From contig CM060950.1 of the NCBI GenBank assembly GCA_030765055.1, forward strand, positions 278,176,311 through 278,240,310: a stretch of 64,000 nt of DNA. The letters are read 5' to 3'. Below the pieces are notes generated by a model. It was not told the DNA's origin. It saw nothing but the letters and a program-made list of their open reading frames with translations, and did not search any database. Of the stretch, positions 1 through 10,739 are shown one piece after another; position 1 is the first letter of the stretch, and every line of letters begins with the position of its first letter. The DNA comes from Mantis religiosa. Its lineage: Eukaryota > Arthropoda > Insecta > Mantodea > Mantidae. The position numbers were made by a program, and so were the translations under genes.

Positions 1-1670
1 AACTTAATCTCAATTGGAACTCGCTTCTGCGATGCCCAACTTTCGCTCATGAGCGGAGATTGGACTTTGTCACTTCACCCCACCTCCTCATGAAAGCATT
101 GCCCCTTCACGCTCGCTCTACATAATGTAACATCTTATCTTCGCAGATAGTGAGTGGAGATAAACCCTCTATCCCCTTGCGCGGCAAGGTTGGCCACTAC
201 TTCTCCACTGGGAGTCAGACTTGCTATCACCACAATATGGAGGTGGGCTCCAGTTGAAAACATTTATAACTAAACAGTTTGTCTGATGACGATACGGAAT
301 GGAGCAATTGTGCTTTATATGAATAGTGAAACTGAGAACCAGATAGACTCATGTCAGTGTACGGAATCATTGTTTAGTGTCTCTATCACGTGCTTAGTAA
401 GCACAAACGTGTTATATTCCATTTGAAAATTTGATATCGAGAAGGCATCAGTAATGCAAGTTTCGAGGACACCAGAACATGAAACAAATTAAAAAAGAAT
501 GTCTGCGCACGCACGCTACAGTGTGTACTTTTTTCTGCTAATAGCATATTACAGAACACAAATATTGGAGGGATACCAAATGTAGGATTTAATTTCGTTA
601 TCTTTCAAGGATGCGAAACGAAGACTTTCAAGAAAATCGCCCAAAAGTGGCTTCAATAATTTTAATTTAAACACCACATATTTAAGATAGCTACATAACA
701 AAAAATATCTATTGTGAACTTTCTGAGGATAAACTCTGAAGTCTGTTTTACTGGAAGTGAAGTCTGTATAGCTATTCCAAATCTAAAACATAATGAAAAA
801 GTTACTGCACAGCAGCTGTAGAACTTGTTAAAATACACAAATAATGTCAGTTACAATAATGCATTGCAAAGTTAACCAATTCTGATATATTATTTGTTGG
901 TGATTAGCATTCTCAGATACTTAAAGTTATGTAATTTTTCACTTCTAAGTTCGTATTCCCTTTTTTATTCAAGGAGAACTAATACTTCAAATGCATCAAT
1001 CAGTTGTTCTTTTTTCAAATATCCGATTGTTGCTTATACCACTTTATCCCCAAAACTGTGCAATTAACGGTCTTTCAACAGACTCTATCCAAGGAAACAA
1101 GTAAAAATCAAACTTTTTAAAGAACAATTTGTAGAAGCTCGGGTGGAGAAAGTTATGTGAATGTAATATATTACATTTGTTTTTAGTTTTTACTAACATG
1201 ATAAAAACACATCCCTGATTAATTATTAAAAGCAAATAATTCAACGTAGATTTTTTGGAGCCTCCAGGAAATGGACTTCTAAATACATGCCTGTGTGTCT
1301 GATGATAAAGTTGTAGATAATTTTTCTATTGTTTCAAGAAAGCTTGATTTTATATTGTGAACATGTTTGTGCTTTCAAATTGTTTATATAATTTTAAATT
1401 GGAAACATGTTAACACTTGTGAAAAATGTTATAAGATCCATTTTGTAGGAATTTGCGTAGATATTTATATAGACACTCAGAAATGGAGATTTCTCTCTCA
1501 GGATCCAAAGAACTTAATGTTGAAATAATTACTCTTGACAATTTTTCACGTGCGGGTGTGTGCGTACATGTGTGCGTGCATGCGTTTTTTTCCGTTTAAG
1601 TTTTCCAAATTTAAAATGTTATGCAGCTTAATCAATTTTGGTCTCCCCCAAAATATAATTGTAGGAGGGC
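1..1670. other. No gene recognised
   Basis: No supported gene in this stretch. It is AT-rich from about 500 on, with only short open frames that resemble nothing I know. A GT-rich patch lies at about 1550-1590. The first 250 bases are more GC-balanced and may be an old repeat, but no second copy is visible in the window. Confidence 0.5.
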
Positions 1671-1673
1671 TGT

Positions 1674-1775
1674 TCAATAATGATCATAATTTTTATAATG
1701 ATCTATAATTTTAATTAATCTCAAAATAGTCTTCTTTGTATGTGATGCAACTGTCCCAACATTTATGCCAGTTAG
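1674..1775 (-). pseudogene. 3' remnant of a Tc1/mariner-type transposase
   Basis: Read on the minus strand, about 20 codons end in a mariner-like C-terminus with the pattern NWHKCWDSC...DYFEIN, then a TAA stop at 1711-1713. Many insect mariner-like transposases end in R-W-x-K-C followed by G-D-Y-F-E. The rest of the gene is not visible upstream. The short sequence beyond the stop, ending near 1672 in a motif reading as GAACAGCCCT on the minus strand, could be the transposon end. It is a dead fragment; the family assignment rests only on this terminal motif. Confidence 0.5.
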
Positions 1776-2055
1776 ATTAGATTGATTTGCATTCAGTGGG
1801 GTCACTTGAAGCCACAAAAGACGGTGAAAATTGAACTTGTCCAGAGCCATGCAGTTTAATAGCACATTTGCTTGAAAATTGAAATAAGAGACACGTTATG
1901 TGCAGGCAGTATGAAAAGCGATATGGAAAACAAGACAGGGATAATTATATATGATAGAAAATCAAACACTTTTTTTAATCCACTTTCACTTGGCTTTTGC
2001 CAGTATGTCTCAGTATTTTTGCAATGGATACCATATGTTGTCATTTCTTCAATAC

Positions 2056-2257
2056 TGTGACTTTGTGGGTTCGTGAAATAATAAAACGAGGTTACGAAAC
2101 ACATAAACTACACTTTATTTTCCTAGCAAATACATTCGCCCATCACAATTTGCTAGCTAACCTCAAAACTGTTTATTTTCTCTCACTCTACCCTCAACTG
2201 TCTCTCACTTCCGGTAACGATCGGCCATCATTTTTCATCGGCTTCGCGAGCCTACCA
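2056..2257 (-). repeat. 3' LTR of gypsy family 1 copy a
   Basis: A 202-bp direct repeat of 7008-7209, with the same length and only a handful of differences by eye. On the minus strand it begins TGGTAGGCTCGCG and ends AAAGTCACA. The purine-rich sequence GAGGAGGGAGCAG just upstream (about 2264-2276 on the plus strand, complement) fits a polypurine tract. Confidence 0.9.
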
Positions 2258-2279
2258 CCAGGGTGACACTGCTCCCTCC

Positions 2280-5200
2280 TCAAGGCTGGTCGTCCCGAAC
2301 AGCACCTTCGTAGCGGGCCAGGCGATCCAGGTGTACCACCAACATCTTTCCTCGGGGCACCTTCTGGATGCGGTAGACCACGTCGTTAATCCTCATCACA
2401 CGGTACGGTCCTTGCCATGGCTGCTGAAGCTTCGGGCAGCGTCCCTTGGTCCGGGTCGGGCGGTACAACCAGACCAGGTCACCTTGCTGGAACCCTTGGC
2501 TGTTGGCTTGCCTGTCGTATCGGGTTTTCATGCAGTCGCTCGCCTTCTGGATGTTCTGGCGAGCGATCTCGTGCATGTCGTGGAGGTGGTCCACCACGTT
2601 CTCCACATACTTGGTCACCGGCTACTTCGCCTCCGGAGGGCTTCCAAAAGCCAGGTCACAAGGGAGGCGTAACTCTCGACCGAACATTAAGCTGGCTGGC
2701 GTCATCCCAGTTGTGTCGTGTGTAGACGAGCGGTAGGCCAGCAAGAACAGTGGCACCTTGACCTCCCAGTCTCGCTGATGGCTGGCCACGACCTTCCTCA
2801 GGTGTTCCTCTAAGGTCTTGATGTATCTTTCGACCATGCCATCTGACTGGGGATGTAGAGGCGTCGTGCGGGTCTTGTTCACCCCAAGCCTTTGTAATGC
2901 CTCCTTCATTAGGTTGGACTCAAAGTTGGTACCCTGGTCACCGTGTAGCTCTAACGGCACCCCAAATCGACAGAACACTTGCTCCACGAGGCAGTCTGTG
3001 ATTGTCTTTGCCTCTTGGTTTGGGATGGCATACACTTCCGGCCACTTGGTGAAGTAGTCCACGACCACCATTAGGTACTTGTTGCCTCGGTCGGAAACTG
3101 GGAACGGTCCAGCAATGTCAACGGCGATCCGTTCGAATGGCGCTCCGACGTTGTACTGCTGCATGCGACCCCGGCTCCTAGTCTGGGGGCCACGACTCGC
3201 TGAGCACACGTGACACTGACGGCACCATCTCTCAGCATCTGCTCGGAGTCTCAGCCAGTAGTAGCGCTGCCGAAGTTTGTCGATCGTTCGGTTCGCTCCC
3301 AGGTGTCCTCCCGAAGTACCGGCGTGCACTTCCTCCAAGACTTCCGGGACCTTACTTCGGGTAGGTACCAACTGTTCTCTCTGCGTCTTCCCATCGGGTG
3401 ACTCCCATATCCGGAACAGCACGCCCTCTCTGGTCTTCAACGAGTTCCATTGGGCCCAGTACGACTTGTAGGTGGCGCTCCTCGGTGCGATGTCCTCCCA
3501 GGTTCGTCTCGTCCCTGCCTCCACTTCCCTCAAGAGTGGCCCCAAGTGTGCGTCCGACAGCTGCTCCCTTCTCAGGCCTGCACTATCCCAGCCATCCGCA
3601 GGCACTGACGTGACTACTCGGACTGCTGCGGCACGCTCCTTCTCCTCCACTCTTGTGCATTGGTCGCACTCTTCTGGACAGGGTCTTCGGGACATGGCGT
3701 CAGCGTTACCGTGGCTCTTCCCTCTACGATGTTCCGAGGTGAAGTCGTACTCCTGCAGCCTCTGGACCCAACGTGCTGTCTGGCCTTCCAGGTTCTTAAA
3801 GCTCAATAGCCAGGTTAGGGCGGAGTGGTCAGTCCTCAGGTGGAATGGCTGACCGTACAGGTACTTGTGGAAGTGCTCCAAGTTATTTACTACCGCCAAT
3901 AATTCTCGTCGGGTGACGCAGTAGTTCTTCTCTGCCTTGGATAGCGTCTTGCTGTAATAGGCTATCACCCGCTCATGGTCGTCCCGGATTTGCGATAGGA
4001 CACCTCCAATGCAATGGTCGCTGGCGTCGGTGTCCACAATGAAGGCGCCACCCGGTTGTGGAAATCCCAAAATTGGAGCGCTGCACAGGGTCTCCTTTAG
4101 GTGCTGGAAAGCGTTTTCTGCGTCCTCCGTCCACACATAAGGCTGGTGTTCCTCTGTCAGGCGGGTGAGGGGTTTTGCGATGTTGGAGAACCCCTTTATG
4201 AAGCGCCGGTAATAACTGCACAGCCCCAGGAAACTGCGCAATTCTTTCTCATCCTTTGGGCGAGGCCAATCTCTCACAGCCTGTGTCTTCTCCGGGTCTG
4301 TGGCCACTCCGGTTGCTGAGACTATGTGGCCTAAGTAGTTCACTTCCTTGCGGAAGAGCTGGCACTTCTTAGCGTTCAGCTTCAAGTTGGTCGCCTGCAG
4401 ACTCTGTAGCACCTTACTCAGATTCTTGAGGTGATCTTCAAAAGTCTTCCCGACGATGATGATGTCGTCCAGGTATAGCAGGCAGGCATCCTAAGTAAGG
4501 CCTCTCATCACTGACTCCATGAGGCGTTGGAAGGTAGCTGGTGCGTTACAGAGGCCAAAGGGCCTAACTGTGAACTGCCAGAGCCCTTGGCCTGTCGAGA
4601 ATGCGGTCTTCTCTTTGTCTCTCGGATCTAGAGCTACCTGAAAGTAGCCCGACTTCAGGTCCAGGGTCGAGAACCACTGCGCACCAGCTAGCGTGTCCAG
4701 GGTGTCGTCAATCCGGGGTAAGGGGAAGCAGTCCTTCCGGGTGACAGCATTCAGCATCCTGTAGTCCTCGCAGAAGCGTAGCTCGCCGTTCTTCTTCGTC
4801 ACCAAGACTACAGGGGAACACCAAGGGCTGTCAGACTCTTCAATCACCCCCCTGGATCTCATGTCCTCCAGCATGTCTCGTACCGCCCCTTGCTTCGCCA
4901 GCGGAACGCGTCTAGGTGGTTGCCGAATAGGCCGGGCGTCTCCGGTGTCGATGCGGTGAAGCACCTTGTCCGTGCGGCCGTAGCCACTATCGCCTTGGCT
5001 GAAGACGCGCTCATATCGCCTCAGTGGTTGTCGAACTTTCTCCAGCTGTTCTGCGGTCAGGTGGTCGGCCGCCCTCTCCAGTAAGCCTTCTAGCCGGGGC
5101 CCCAGGTGTTGCGTCAGCACCGGCTCCTGCGTCTTGTCGGTTGCTGTTACGCTTACCACGGGCTCGCACGTTCCCAACGCTGTCCCGGCCTGGACGTCGT

Positions 5201-5564
5201 GATCGGCGTCCGTTGGATTTAGCAGTCTCACCGGCACCTCCTCTCGGCACGGCAGCAATGCCCTGGCTACACACAGTCCGTGTACAGGCGACTTCTGGTC
5301 CAGCATCATGTTGCTGGTTCTCTGGCCTTCCAGTCGCGCCGTCAACACCACCTCGCTCCTCGCGAGGACAACCACCTCTTCGTCCAAGACGACCCTGCAA
5401 ATTCCAAGGCGCTCTTCGGGTTGACGGAGTATAACCTCTTCTCTGTTAAGCCACAGGACCTTCCTGCCGACGTCGACCGTCGCCTCGTGGCTCCTGAGGG
5501 CATCCAGTCCCAGGATCACCTCCTCAGCCACCTTCGCGACGAACACCCACAGACGCACGGCACT
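2280..5564 (-). pseudogene. gypsy pol: protease end, RT, RNase H, integrase (copy a)
   Basis: Continues gag in the same frame after a TGA at 5565-5567. It is then cut by a TAG at 4491-4493, just before the RT catalytic motif YLDD, and by another TAG at 2622-2624 near the integrase C-terminus. Visible RT motifs are FSTLDLKSGY, FGLCNAPATF and YLDDIIIV. RNase H shows DTDASDHCIGG. Integrase shows the zinc-binding H-H-C-C region ending CRQCHVC, then VDIAGPF, HGDQGTNFES and MVERYIKTLEEHL as its D, D and E positions, and a GPY-type C-terminus (WQGPYRV). Copy b has Arg and Tyr codons at the first two stops and a Gln codon at the third. Apart from the stops the frame is open for about 1,560 codons with gag, so decay is limited. 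Confidence 0.9.
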
Positions 5565-6968
5565 TCATCCCAAGTTCAGCTCCAGCAGGGCCTCCTTCTC
5601 CACAGGCATGGGGTCCCCCGATGCCGTCACAAGCTCGTATGGTCGGCTCGGTTTCCTCGTCGGCAAACCCTTCGCCACGTCAGGTCTGATGATGGTCACG
5701 GCCGCCCCGGTGTCCACCAGCACGCGGCAGGGCTTTCCTCTTACCCAACCGTCCGCGATGATGCTGTCATCCATACGCCGGCTGACGGTGCGCAGCGTCA
5801 CTCGAGGGGATGGTGGTGATGGCGCCGACGTGCCCCTCACCACGACGGGCCTTACTCGTTCTTCCGGCTGCTCTTCCTGATTTGGGTCGTCTCTCTGCAG
5901 GTGCCCGGGTTGTCCACACCCCCAACACAGGCCACTAGGTGTTCGCCGGCGTCCCACAGCTGGTCTTCTGTCTCCGGCGTAGCGGACACTCCTGGTTCTC
6001 GACGTCGGGATAGATGCTACCTTGGCCGCCTCCATCCTTAATGCCGCTGTCAGCGCCTCGTGGATGGTTTTATAATCGCCGAGCATTAGGTGCTGACGAA
6101 TCTCCGTGTCCCGTACCCCGTCGACAAAGTTGTAGGCGGTTTCCCGGGATACGAACTCCAGTGGCAGGTCAACCAAGGCCCCGCTAGCCAGCTGCTCGAT
6201 CGCTATGGCGAACTCCTGCAGCGTCTCCCCCGGCTGCTGCGATCTTGCCTTTAGCTGGCTGCGGTATGCTGCGGCTAAGCGGTGGTTCCCGAAGCGATTC
6301 TCCATGGCCTCCCAGATGTCCTTGGGCGCCGCCGTCGTCTGCACCGCGTTTAGGATTTCCGCGGCCCGTCCCTGGAGGCTGGCTATTAACTGTGTGGCCT
6401 CCTCCTCTGGTGACCATCTGTTGTGCTTGGCCACTGTGTCGAACTGGCGGCGGAAGACCTGGAATTTTGACGCACCGTCATATTTCGGAGGTTTGACGCG
6501 CGCCGATGTTGTGTCGCGTCCCGGTGCGTCAGCCTTCAAATCCTTCAGTCTCCTGCCGACGACTTCTTCAACCATGGCGTTCAGGGACTTGGCGTTATTG
6601 TCGGCCTTTTCCTCTAGGTCATTGAAGCGGTTCGACAGGTCCTCGACGCGCTCGTCCAGTTGGCCCATCCGCTTGCCCAGCTCCGTCACGTTATCCCTCA
6701 CGCCGGCCAACTCTTCCTCAAATTTGGCGGCGAGGACCTCGTTCGCCTCCTTCATTTCCGTGGCCAGACTGTCGTTCGCTGCCTTCATTTCTGTGGTCAA
6801 TTCGGTCTTTATTTCTTTCAACTCTGCGGCCAGGTTGTTATTTGCCGCTTCTGTTTTTGTTGTTAACTCGTTCATCTTCGCGGCCAAGTTGTTATTTGCC
6901 GCTTCCGACTTCGCTGTTAATTCGTTCATCTTCTGCAAAAGCATTTCCAATGCCGATTCCATGGCCAT
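5565..6968 (-). pseudogene. gypsy gag with protease N-terminus (copy a)
   Basis: A 467-codon open stretch, started at the first Met after the primer site. Residues 1-135 are an Ala/Asn/Glu/Lys-rich repetitive coiled coil (repeats of the type MNELTTKTEAANNNLAA). Residues about 150-330 are a retrotransposon capsid region. A zinc knuckle CWGCGQPGH follows near residue 345; its last cysteine is replaced (RDD where copy b has RDC). Protease begins near residue 410 with the active-site motif VDTGAAVTII. Gag and Pol share one frame, so no programmed frameshift is needed. The TGA at 5565 replaces an Arg codon seen in copy b. Confidence 0.9.
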
Positions 6969-6989
6969 AATGTTCCGTGATGTTGTTAT

Positions 6990-7005
6990 CCCACTCCTGA
7001 CACTA
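6990..7005 (-). promoter_or_regulatory. Primer binding site, tRNA-Leu type (copy a)
   Basis: On the minus strand, two bases after the LTR, the sequence TAGTGTCAGGAGTGGG. It matches the complement of the animal tRNA-Leu 3' end (TGGTGTCAGGAGTGGG) with one mismatch. It marks 7008-7209 as the 5' LTR and fixes the element's orientation. Confidence 0.8.
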
Positions 7006-7007
7006 GT

Positions 7008-7209
7008 TGTGACTTTGTGGGTTCGTGAAATAATAAAACGAGGTTACGAAACACAAAAACTACACTTTATTTTCCTAGCAAATACATTCGTCCATCACAA
7101 TTTGCTAGCTAACCTCAAAACTGTTTATTTTCTCTCACTCTACCCTCAACTGTCTCTCACTTCCGGTAACGATCGGCCATCAGTTTTCATCGGCTTCGCG
7201 AGCCTACCA
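7008..7209 (-). repeat. 5' LTR of gypsy family 1 copy a
   Basis: 202 bp, nearly identical to 2056-2257. It is the promoter-bearing LTR for the minus-strand element. Its last ~18 bases (ACGAACCCACAAAGTCACA) are shared with the otherwise different LTR of copy b. Confidence 0.9.
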
Positions 7210-7914
7210 CTAGCTTTTGAAGAAAAATCAAAGGTTTATTGGCAATGATCCCTCATTCGAACAGATTCTATTTACAGGGCTACATAAGCATTATCAGAAT
7301 AATTTTTCACTCAGGTAATTTTGTATAGAATAAAATTATTTTGAGCATAGGTACTCTCTAGTAGCACTTTTAAAGCATTGAAATGATATATTTTTCCTTT
7401 AAGATTATTAGGAAGAGCGCCAAATATTTTGATGTTTTCATAATGCACACCTTTCTGGAAGCTTAGCACTGGGATAATGGTTATTACACTTCTGTCTAGT
7501 GTTTTTTCTATGGATTACATAGAAATGAGGCCTGATTGCATACAAAGAATTTTAGGATCAAGAATATATACCAGCAAGGAGGGGTTAATATCATCCATCT
7601 CCTAAAAAGATCTTTTCTATGGGCTATTATTGTAACCCCCTTTTGCATAAGAAATATTTTATTACTTTCTGCTGAGTTGCCCCAACATAATATTCCATAT
7701 TCCATGATAAAGTATGCATAATACACTAATTTAAGTGTATCAATAGAACTCACATTAACCAGCTCTCAGATAGCATAATGGGCAGAGCTGAGTTTAGGTA
7801 AGATATACATTATGTGAGCTTTCCAATTTAAACACCTGTCAGATTGAAGGCCCAGAAATTTTATGCTGCCAGTTTTTTCCAATAACATGTAATTAATCCC
7901 AATTTCTATTTGAG
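7210..7914 (-). pseudogene. CR1/jockey-group LINE, RT C-terminal part and 3' end
   Basis: Minus-strand frames carry the end of a non-LTR reverse transcriptase: IKFLGLQSDRCLNWKAH (post-catalytic KFLG motif), then YYAYFIMEYGILCWGNS, then a C-terminal KIFGALPNNLKG segment. An AATAAA-type signal occurs near 7232-7237 on the minus strand, close to the end of the repeat. Several frameshifts are present. Its right-hand ~110 bp (about 7806-7914) is a second, roughly 10% diverged copy of 20169-20283, on the other side of gypsy copy b. The two LINE pieces therefore may not come from the same insertion. Confidence 0.75.
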
Positions 7915-8627
7915 TGTACGATCGCGCGGCTAGTGTACACAAAGGAACTGATAGACGGCTAGCGTTCACAAAGCGCCGACAATTAACGATAGCACCGATA
8001 AACAAGGGACGGATAGTTGATCACAGAGGTGAAAGACTTGCCCGCCCAGATAGGGTTTCACGTTTCTGGAAGGTGATAGCATATTCGGATTACGTCATTA
8101 GACGCCTTGTTTATTCCAGAAACATCTAGTGATTGTACAGAGCAGTCTGGAATTCATGAATGGGTGTATAAAAGGAAGCCATGGCTAGTGGTGAAATGAA
8201 ATGTGTAGTGTTTAACGACCGCTTTTACTACATACGGCACCGTAGGCGATGACACTGATGATACATGAGATGAAGATGAAGCACAGGTGGAATGAGATGG
8301 CGGGGGAAACCGGAGATCCCGGAGAAAACCCGCCCCAGCGCCGTGTTGTCCACGACAAATCTCACTTTGCGGTCGTCTGGGATCGAACCCGGGCCGCGTT
8401 GGCTAGTGGTGAGTCAGTTGTGTGTAACAAGAGTGTTATTGTAACACGAGAGTCAGCTGTGTAATGTTGTAAACTGAACGCTGTTTGTTATTGTCATCGA
8501 CCTTGGAAGACTGTGTATAGGTGATGTAATGTTGCATGAGAATTGAACAGTGTATTTCGACGAAAATAAAGAGCATTTAGGTTTTCGGCAAATTGGACTT
8601 TTCATTCTACGAACCCACAAAGTCACA
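7915..8627 (+). repeat. 5' LTR of gypsy family 1 copy b (contains a SINE)
   Basis: Matches the 3' LTR at 19656-20168 along its length once the SINE and one target duplication (8195-8412) are removed, leaving 495 bp against 513 bp. Most of the difference is at the start, where the 3' LTR reads TGTCGCGAGCCGTTTTTTACG and this one TGTACG. A TATAAAA box lies at about 8166-8172, before the SINE, and AATAAA near 8565. It ends AAAGTCACA. Confidence 0.85.
8195..8399 (-). mobile_element. SINE-1 copy (tRNA-derived), 5' truncated
   Basis: Minus-strand SINE with a tRNA-like head (CCCGGGTTCGATCCCAG as B box), a body shared with 32004-32253, 58820-59068 and 62152-62407, and a CATTTCATTTC tail. Most of the tRNA head is missing. 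It is flanked by a perfect 13-bp target duplication TGGCTAGTGGTGA (8182-8194 and 8400-8412), so it entered the LTR by target-primed retroposition after the LTR was in place. Confidence 0.9.
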
Positions 8628-8629
8628 AC

Positions 8630-8646
8630 TGGTGTCAGAAAGTGGG
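8630..8646 (+). promoter_or_regulatory. Primer binding site, tRNA-Leu type (copy b)
   Basis: TGGTGTCAGAAAGTGGG starts two bases after the LTR. It matches the tRNA-Leu 3'-end complement, with one extra A compared with copy a. It supports the plus orientation of the element. Confidence 0.8.
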
Positions 8647-8656
8647 CCATTACGAC

Positions 8657-9727
8657 ATGGAGGCGGCATAGGAGAAGATTCTACAGAAAATGGACAACCT
8701 CATAACCCCGATGAAAGAAATGAAGGCGGCTAACGACAAGATCACCAAGAAGATGGAACAAATGAAGGCAGAATTAACAACGATGACGGAAGCTGCAAAT
8801 AGCAACTTGGCCACGGCGATGACCGCGAACATGACAGAATTAACCACGGAAATTAGAGCAGCGAACGACGACCTGGCCACGGAAATGAAGGCCGAATTAT
8901 CCGAAATGAAGGCTGCCAACGAGGCCCTCGCCGAAAAATTTGAAGAACAGTTGGCCGGCGTGAGGGAGGACGTCACAGAGTTGGGCGAGCGCGTCGAAGA
9001 CCTGGCGAGCCGTGTTAACGAGCTGGAGGGAAAGGCCGACAGCAATACAAAGTCTCTAAACGCCATGGCGGAGAACGTCTTCGGCGGGAGATTAAAGGAT
9101 TTAAAGATAGACGCGTTGGGACGCAACACAACACCTGCGCGCGTCAAACCTCCTAAATATGACGGCGCGACAACTTTCGAAGGCTTCCGCTGTCAGTTCG
9201 ACACGGTGGCCAAACACAACAAATGGTCAACAGAGGAAGAGGCCGCACAGTTAATAACCAGCCTCCAGGGACGGGCCGCAGAGGTCCTGAACGCGGTACA
9301 GACAACGGTGACGCCCAAGGACATCTGGGAGGACCTGGAGAATCGCTTTGGAAACCGCGGCTTAGCTGCAGCGTACCGCAGCCACCTGAAGGCAAGTTCA
9401 CAGCAGTCAGGGGAGATGCTGCAGGAGTTTGCCCTGGCAGTTGAGGAACTGGCTAGCAAGGCCCTAGTTGGCCTCCCACCAGAGTTCGTATCCCGGGAAG
9501 CCGCCTACACATTCGTTGACGGGGTACCGGACACGGAGATTCGTCAGTGCCTAATGCTCGGCGATTATAAAACCATCCACGAGGCCCTAACGGCAGCATT
9601 AAGGATGGAAGCGACCAAGGTAACAACTATCCCGACTTCGAGAACGAGTAGTGTCCGCTACACCGGAGACAGAAGACCAGCCGAGGGACGCCGGCGAAGA
9701 CCCAGTGGCCTGTGTTGGGGGTGTGGA
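8657..9727 (+). pseudogene. gypsy gag, 5' part (copy b)
   Basis: The start equivalent to copy a is the ATG at 8657, but a TAG at 8669-8671 stops it after four codons. The frame is then open from 8690 for about 340 codons. It has an N-terminal coiled coil rich in AAND and LATEMKA repeats, then the capsid region (ARVKPPKYDGA, QFDTVAKHNKWS, LQGRAAEVLNAVQTT), then the first half of the zinc knuckle (LCWGCG). The frame is cut inside the zinc knuckle by the R1-clade LINE and resumes at 15493. Confidence 0.9.
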
Positions 9728-10507
9728 AAAAAAATTCAATAAAATAAAAAAAATCTGAATATCATACCCCTGCTCCTTGAAACTATACCGGGGCACACAT
9801 TTAATAAATTTGACATTTATTATTTCTTAATAAAGCATTACATTATTAATAATACATAATTGTTTCAGATTTTCTACAACTATAAAAACAAAATTGATAA
9901 AACACCCACAAAAAACCCACTATTACCTATAATACTACAAAATTTACTGGTAACCAGCAAATGACTACTGAACAAAATACTAATATTCTTTTAAGTACTT
10001 AACCAAACATTACAGACAAATTTAAATAACAAAAACTATACAAAACTACGAAAAACTACTGATAATTGCTGGAAGCCAGCAATTCTAATTTGAACTGGAA
10101 AAAACTCAGCTAAATTTATTTTATTTATAACATATGTTTAAAAGTACTGGTAACCAGCACTTATTTTTAATTAAACACAAGAATAATACATTTATTTGTT
10201 GTTCTCTTTTCTTATTTTAATCTTCTGAATTAAACATATAATTCAAAAAGAAATTTATATATTACATCTCTAATTTAGATGATGATTAGATATAATTTTG
10301 AACAACAATAATTCTTTTAATATTAATATTAAGATGCTTTTTACCAAATTCTGAAACTTAACACAATAATTCATATTTATTTTTACAAATATACACTAAA
10401 TCTATATAAATAATATAAAATTTCACTAATTATTTCTTTGGTCTAATTCTTCTTCTTTCTGCCCATTCTTATCTGCCGGTCGAAACCACATACTATTTTC
10501 AATTTAA
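9728..10507 (-). other. 3' untranslated region of the R1-clade LINE
   Basis: About 780 bp of very AT-rich sequence downstream of the ORF2 stop near 10508. It contains three copies of a short inverted motif of the type CTGGTTACCAG or CTGGCTTCCAG (about 9950, 10070 and 10148), possibly small hairpins in the RNA. No open frame is supported. Confidence 0.6.
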
Positions 10508-10739
10508 TTACTCTCGTTCCTCATCTAATAAATTCTCTTCCTCTTCTATATCTTGTCCAATTTGTTCGATTTCCTCTTCTGCTATTATTATGTTTAAGGA
10601 TCCATTTGCATTAAAATTTTCTCTTATAATTCTTTCTTTCATTCCATCTGATCTTCTTAATTCTTGTCTTTCAATTGATAATCTTTCAGGTCTTCTTACT
10701 TCTATAATTTCTGACTCCCAAGCTTTTTTACTTACATAA
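10508..10739 (-). pseudogene. R1-clade LINE ORF2, extreme C-terminus
   Basis: The last ~75 codons of ORF2, separated from the rest by the piggyBac insertion. The reading contains SKKAWESEIIEVRRPERLS and ends in an acidic tail (GQDIEEEENLLDEERE) before the stop. The first part repeats the 46-codon unit found twice at 13326-13600. The cut at 10739/10740 falls in the middle of that unit. Confidence 0.75.

Larger units (their letters stand above)
2056..7209 (-). mobile_element. Ty3/gypsy LTR retrotransposon, family 1 copy a
   Basis: A 5.15-kb full-length LTR retrotransposon on the minus strand. It has two 202-bp LTRs starting TG and ending CA, a tRNA-Leu-type primer site next to the right LTR, a purine-rich tract before the left LTR, and one gag-pro-pol reading frame between them. 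Domain order is Gag, zinc knuckle, protease, RT, RNase H, integrase, as in Ty3/gypsy. There is no room for an env gene between integrase (stop at 2280) and the 3' LTR. The bases outside the LTRs (atac on the left, ctag on the right) do not match, so a target-site duplication is not visible. Three nonsense codons make this copy inactive. Confidence 0.9.

Noticed and set aside
1872..2104. Small gene on either strand left of gypsy copy a
   Set aside because: Two overlapping antisense frames of 60-80 codons run into the LTR; no motif supports either.
2056..7209. Endogenous errantivirus with env
   Set aside because: No room and no third frame between integrase (stop at 2280) and the 3' LTR; the same holds for copy b. 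The 3' regions of elements A and B also show no env-like frame.
6205..7248. 347-codon plus-strand open frame
   Set aside because: It is antisense to the gypsy gag coiled coil and LTR; its Ser/Ala/Phe-rich composition is the mirror of the Glu/Lys/Ala repeat.
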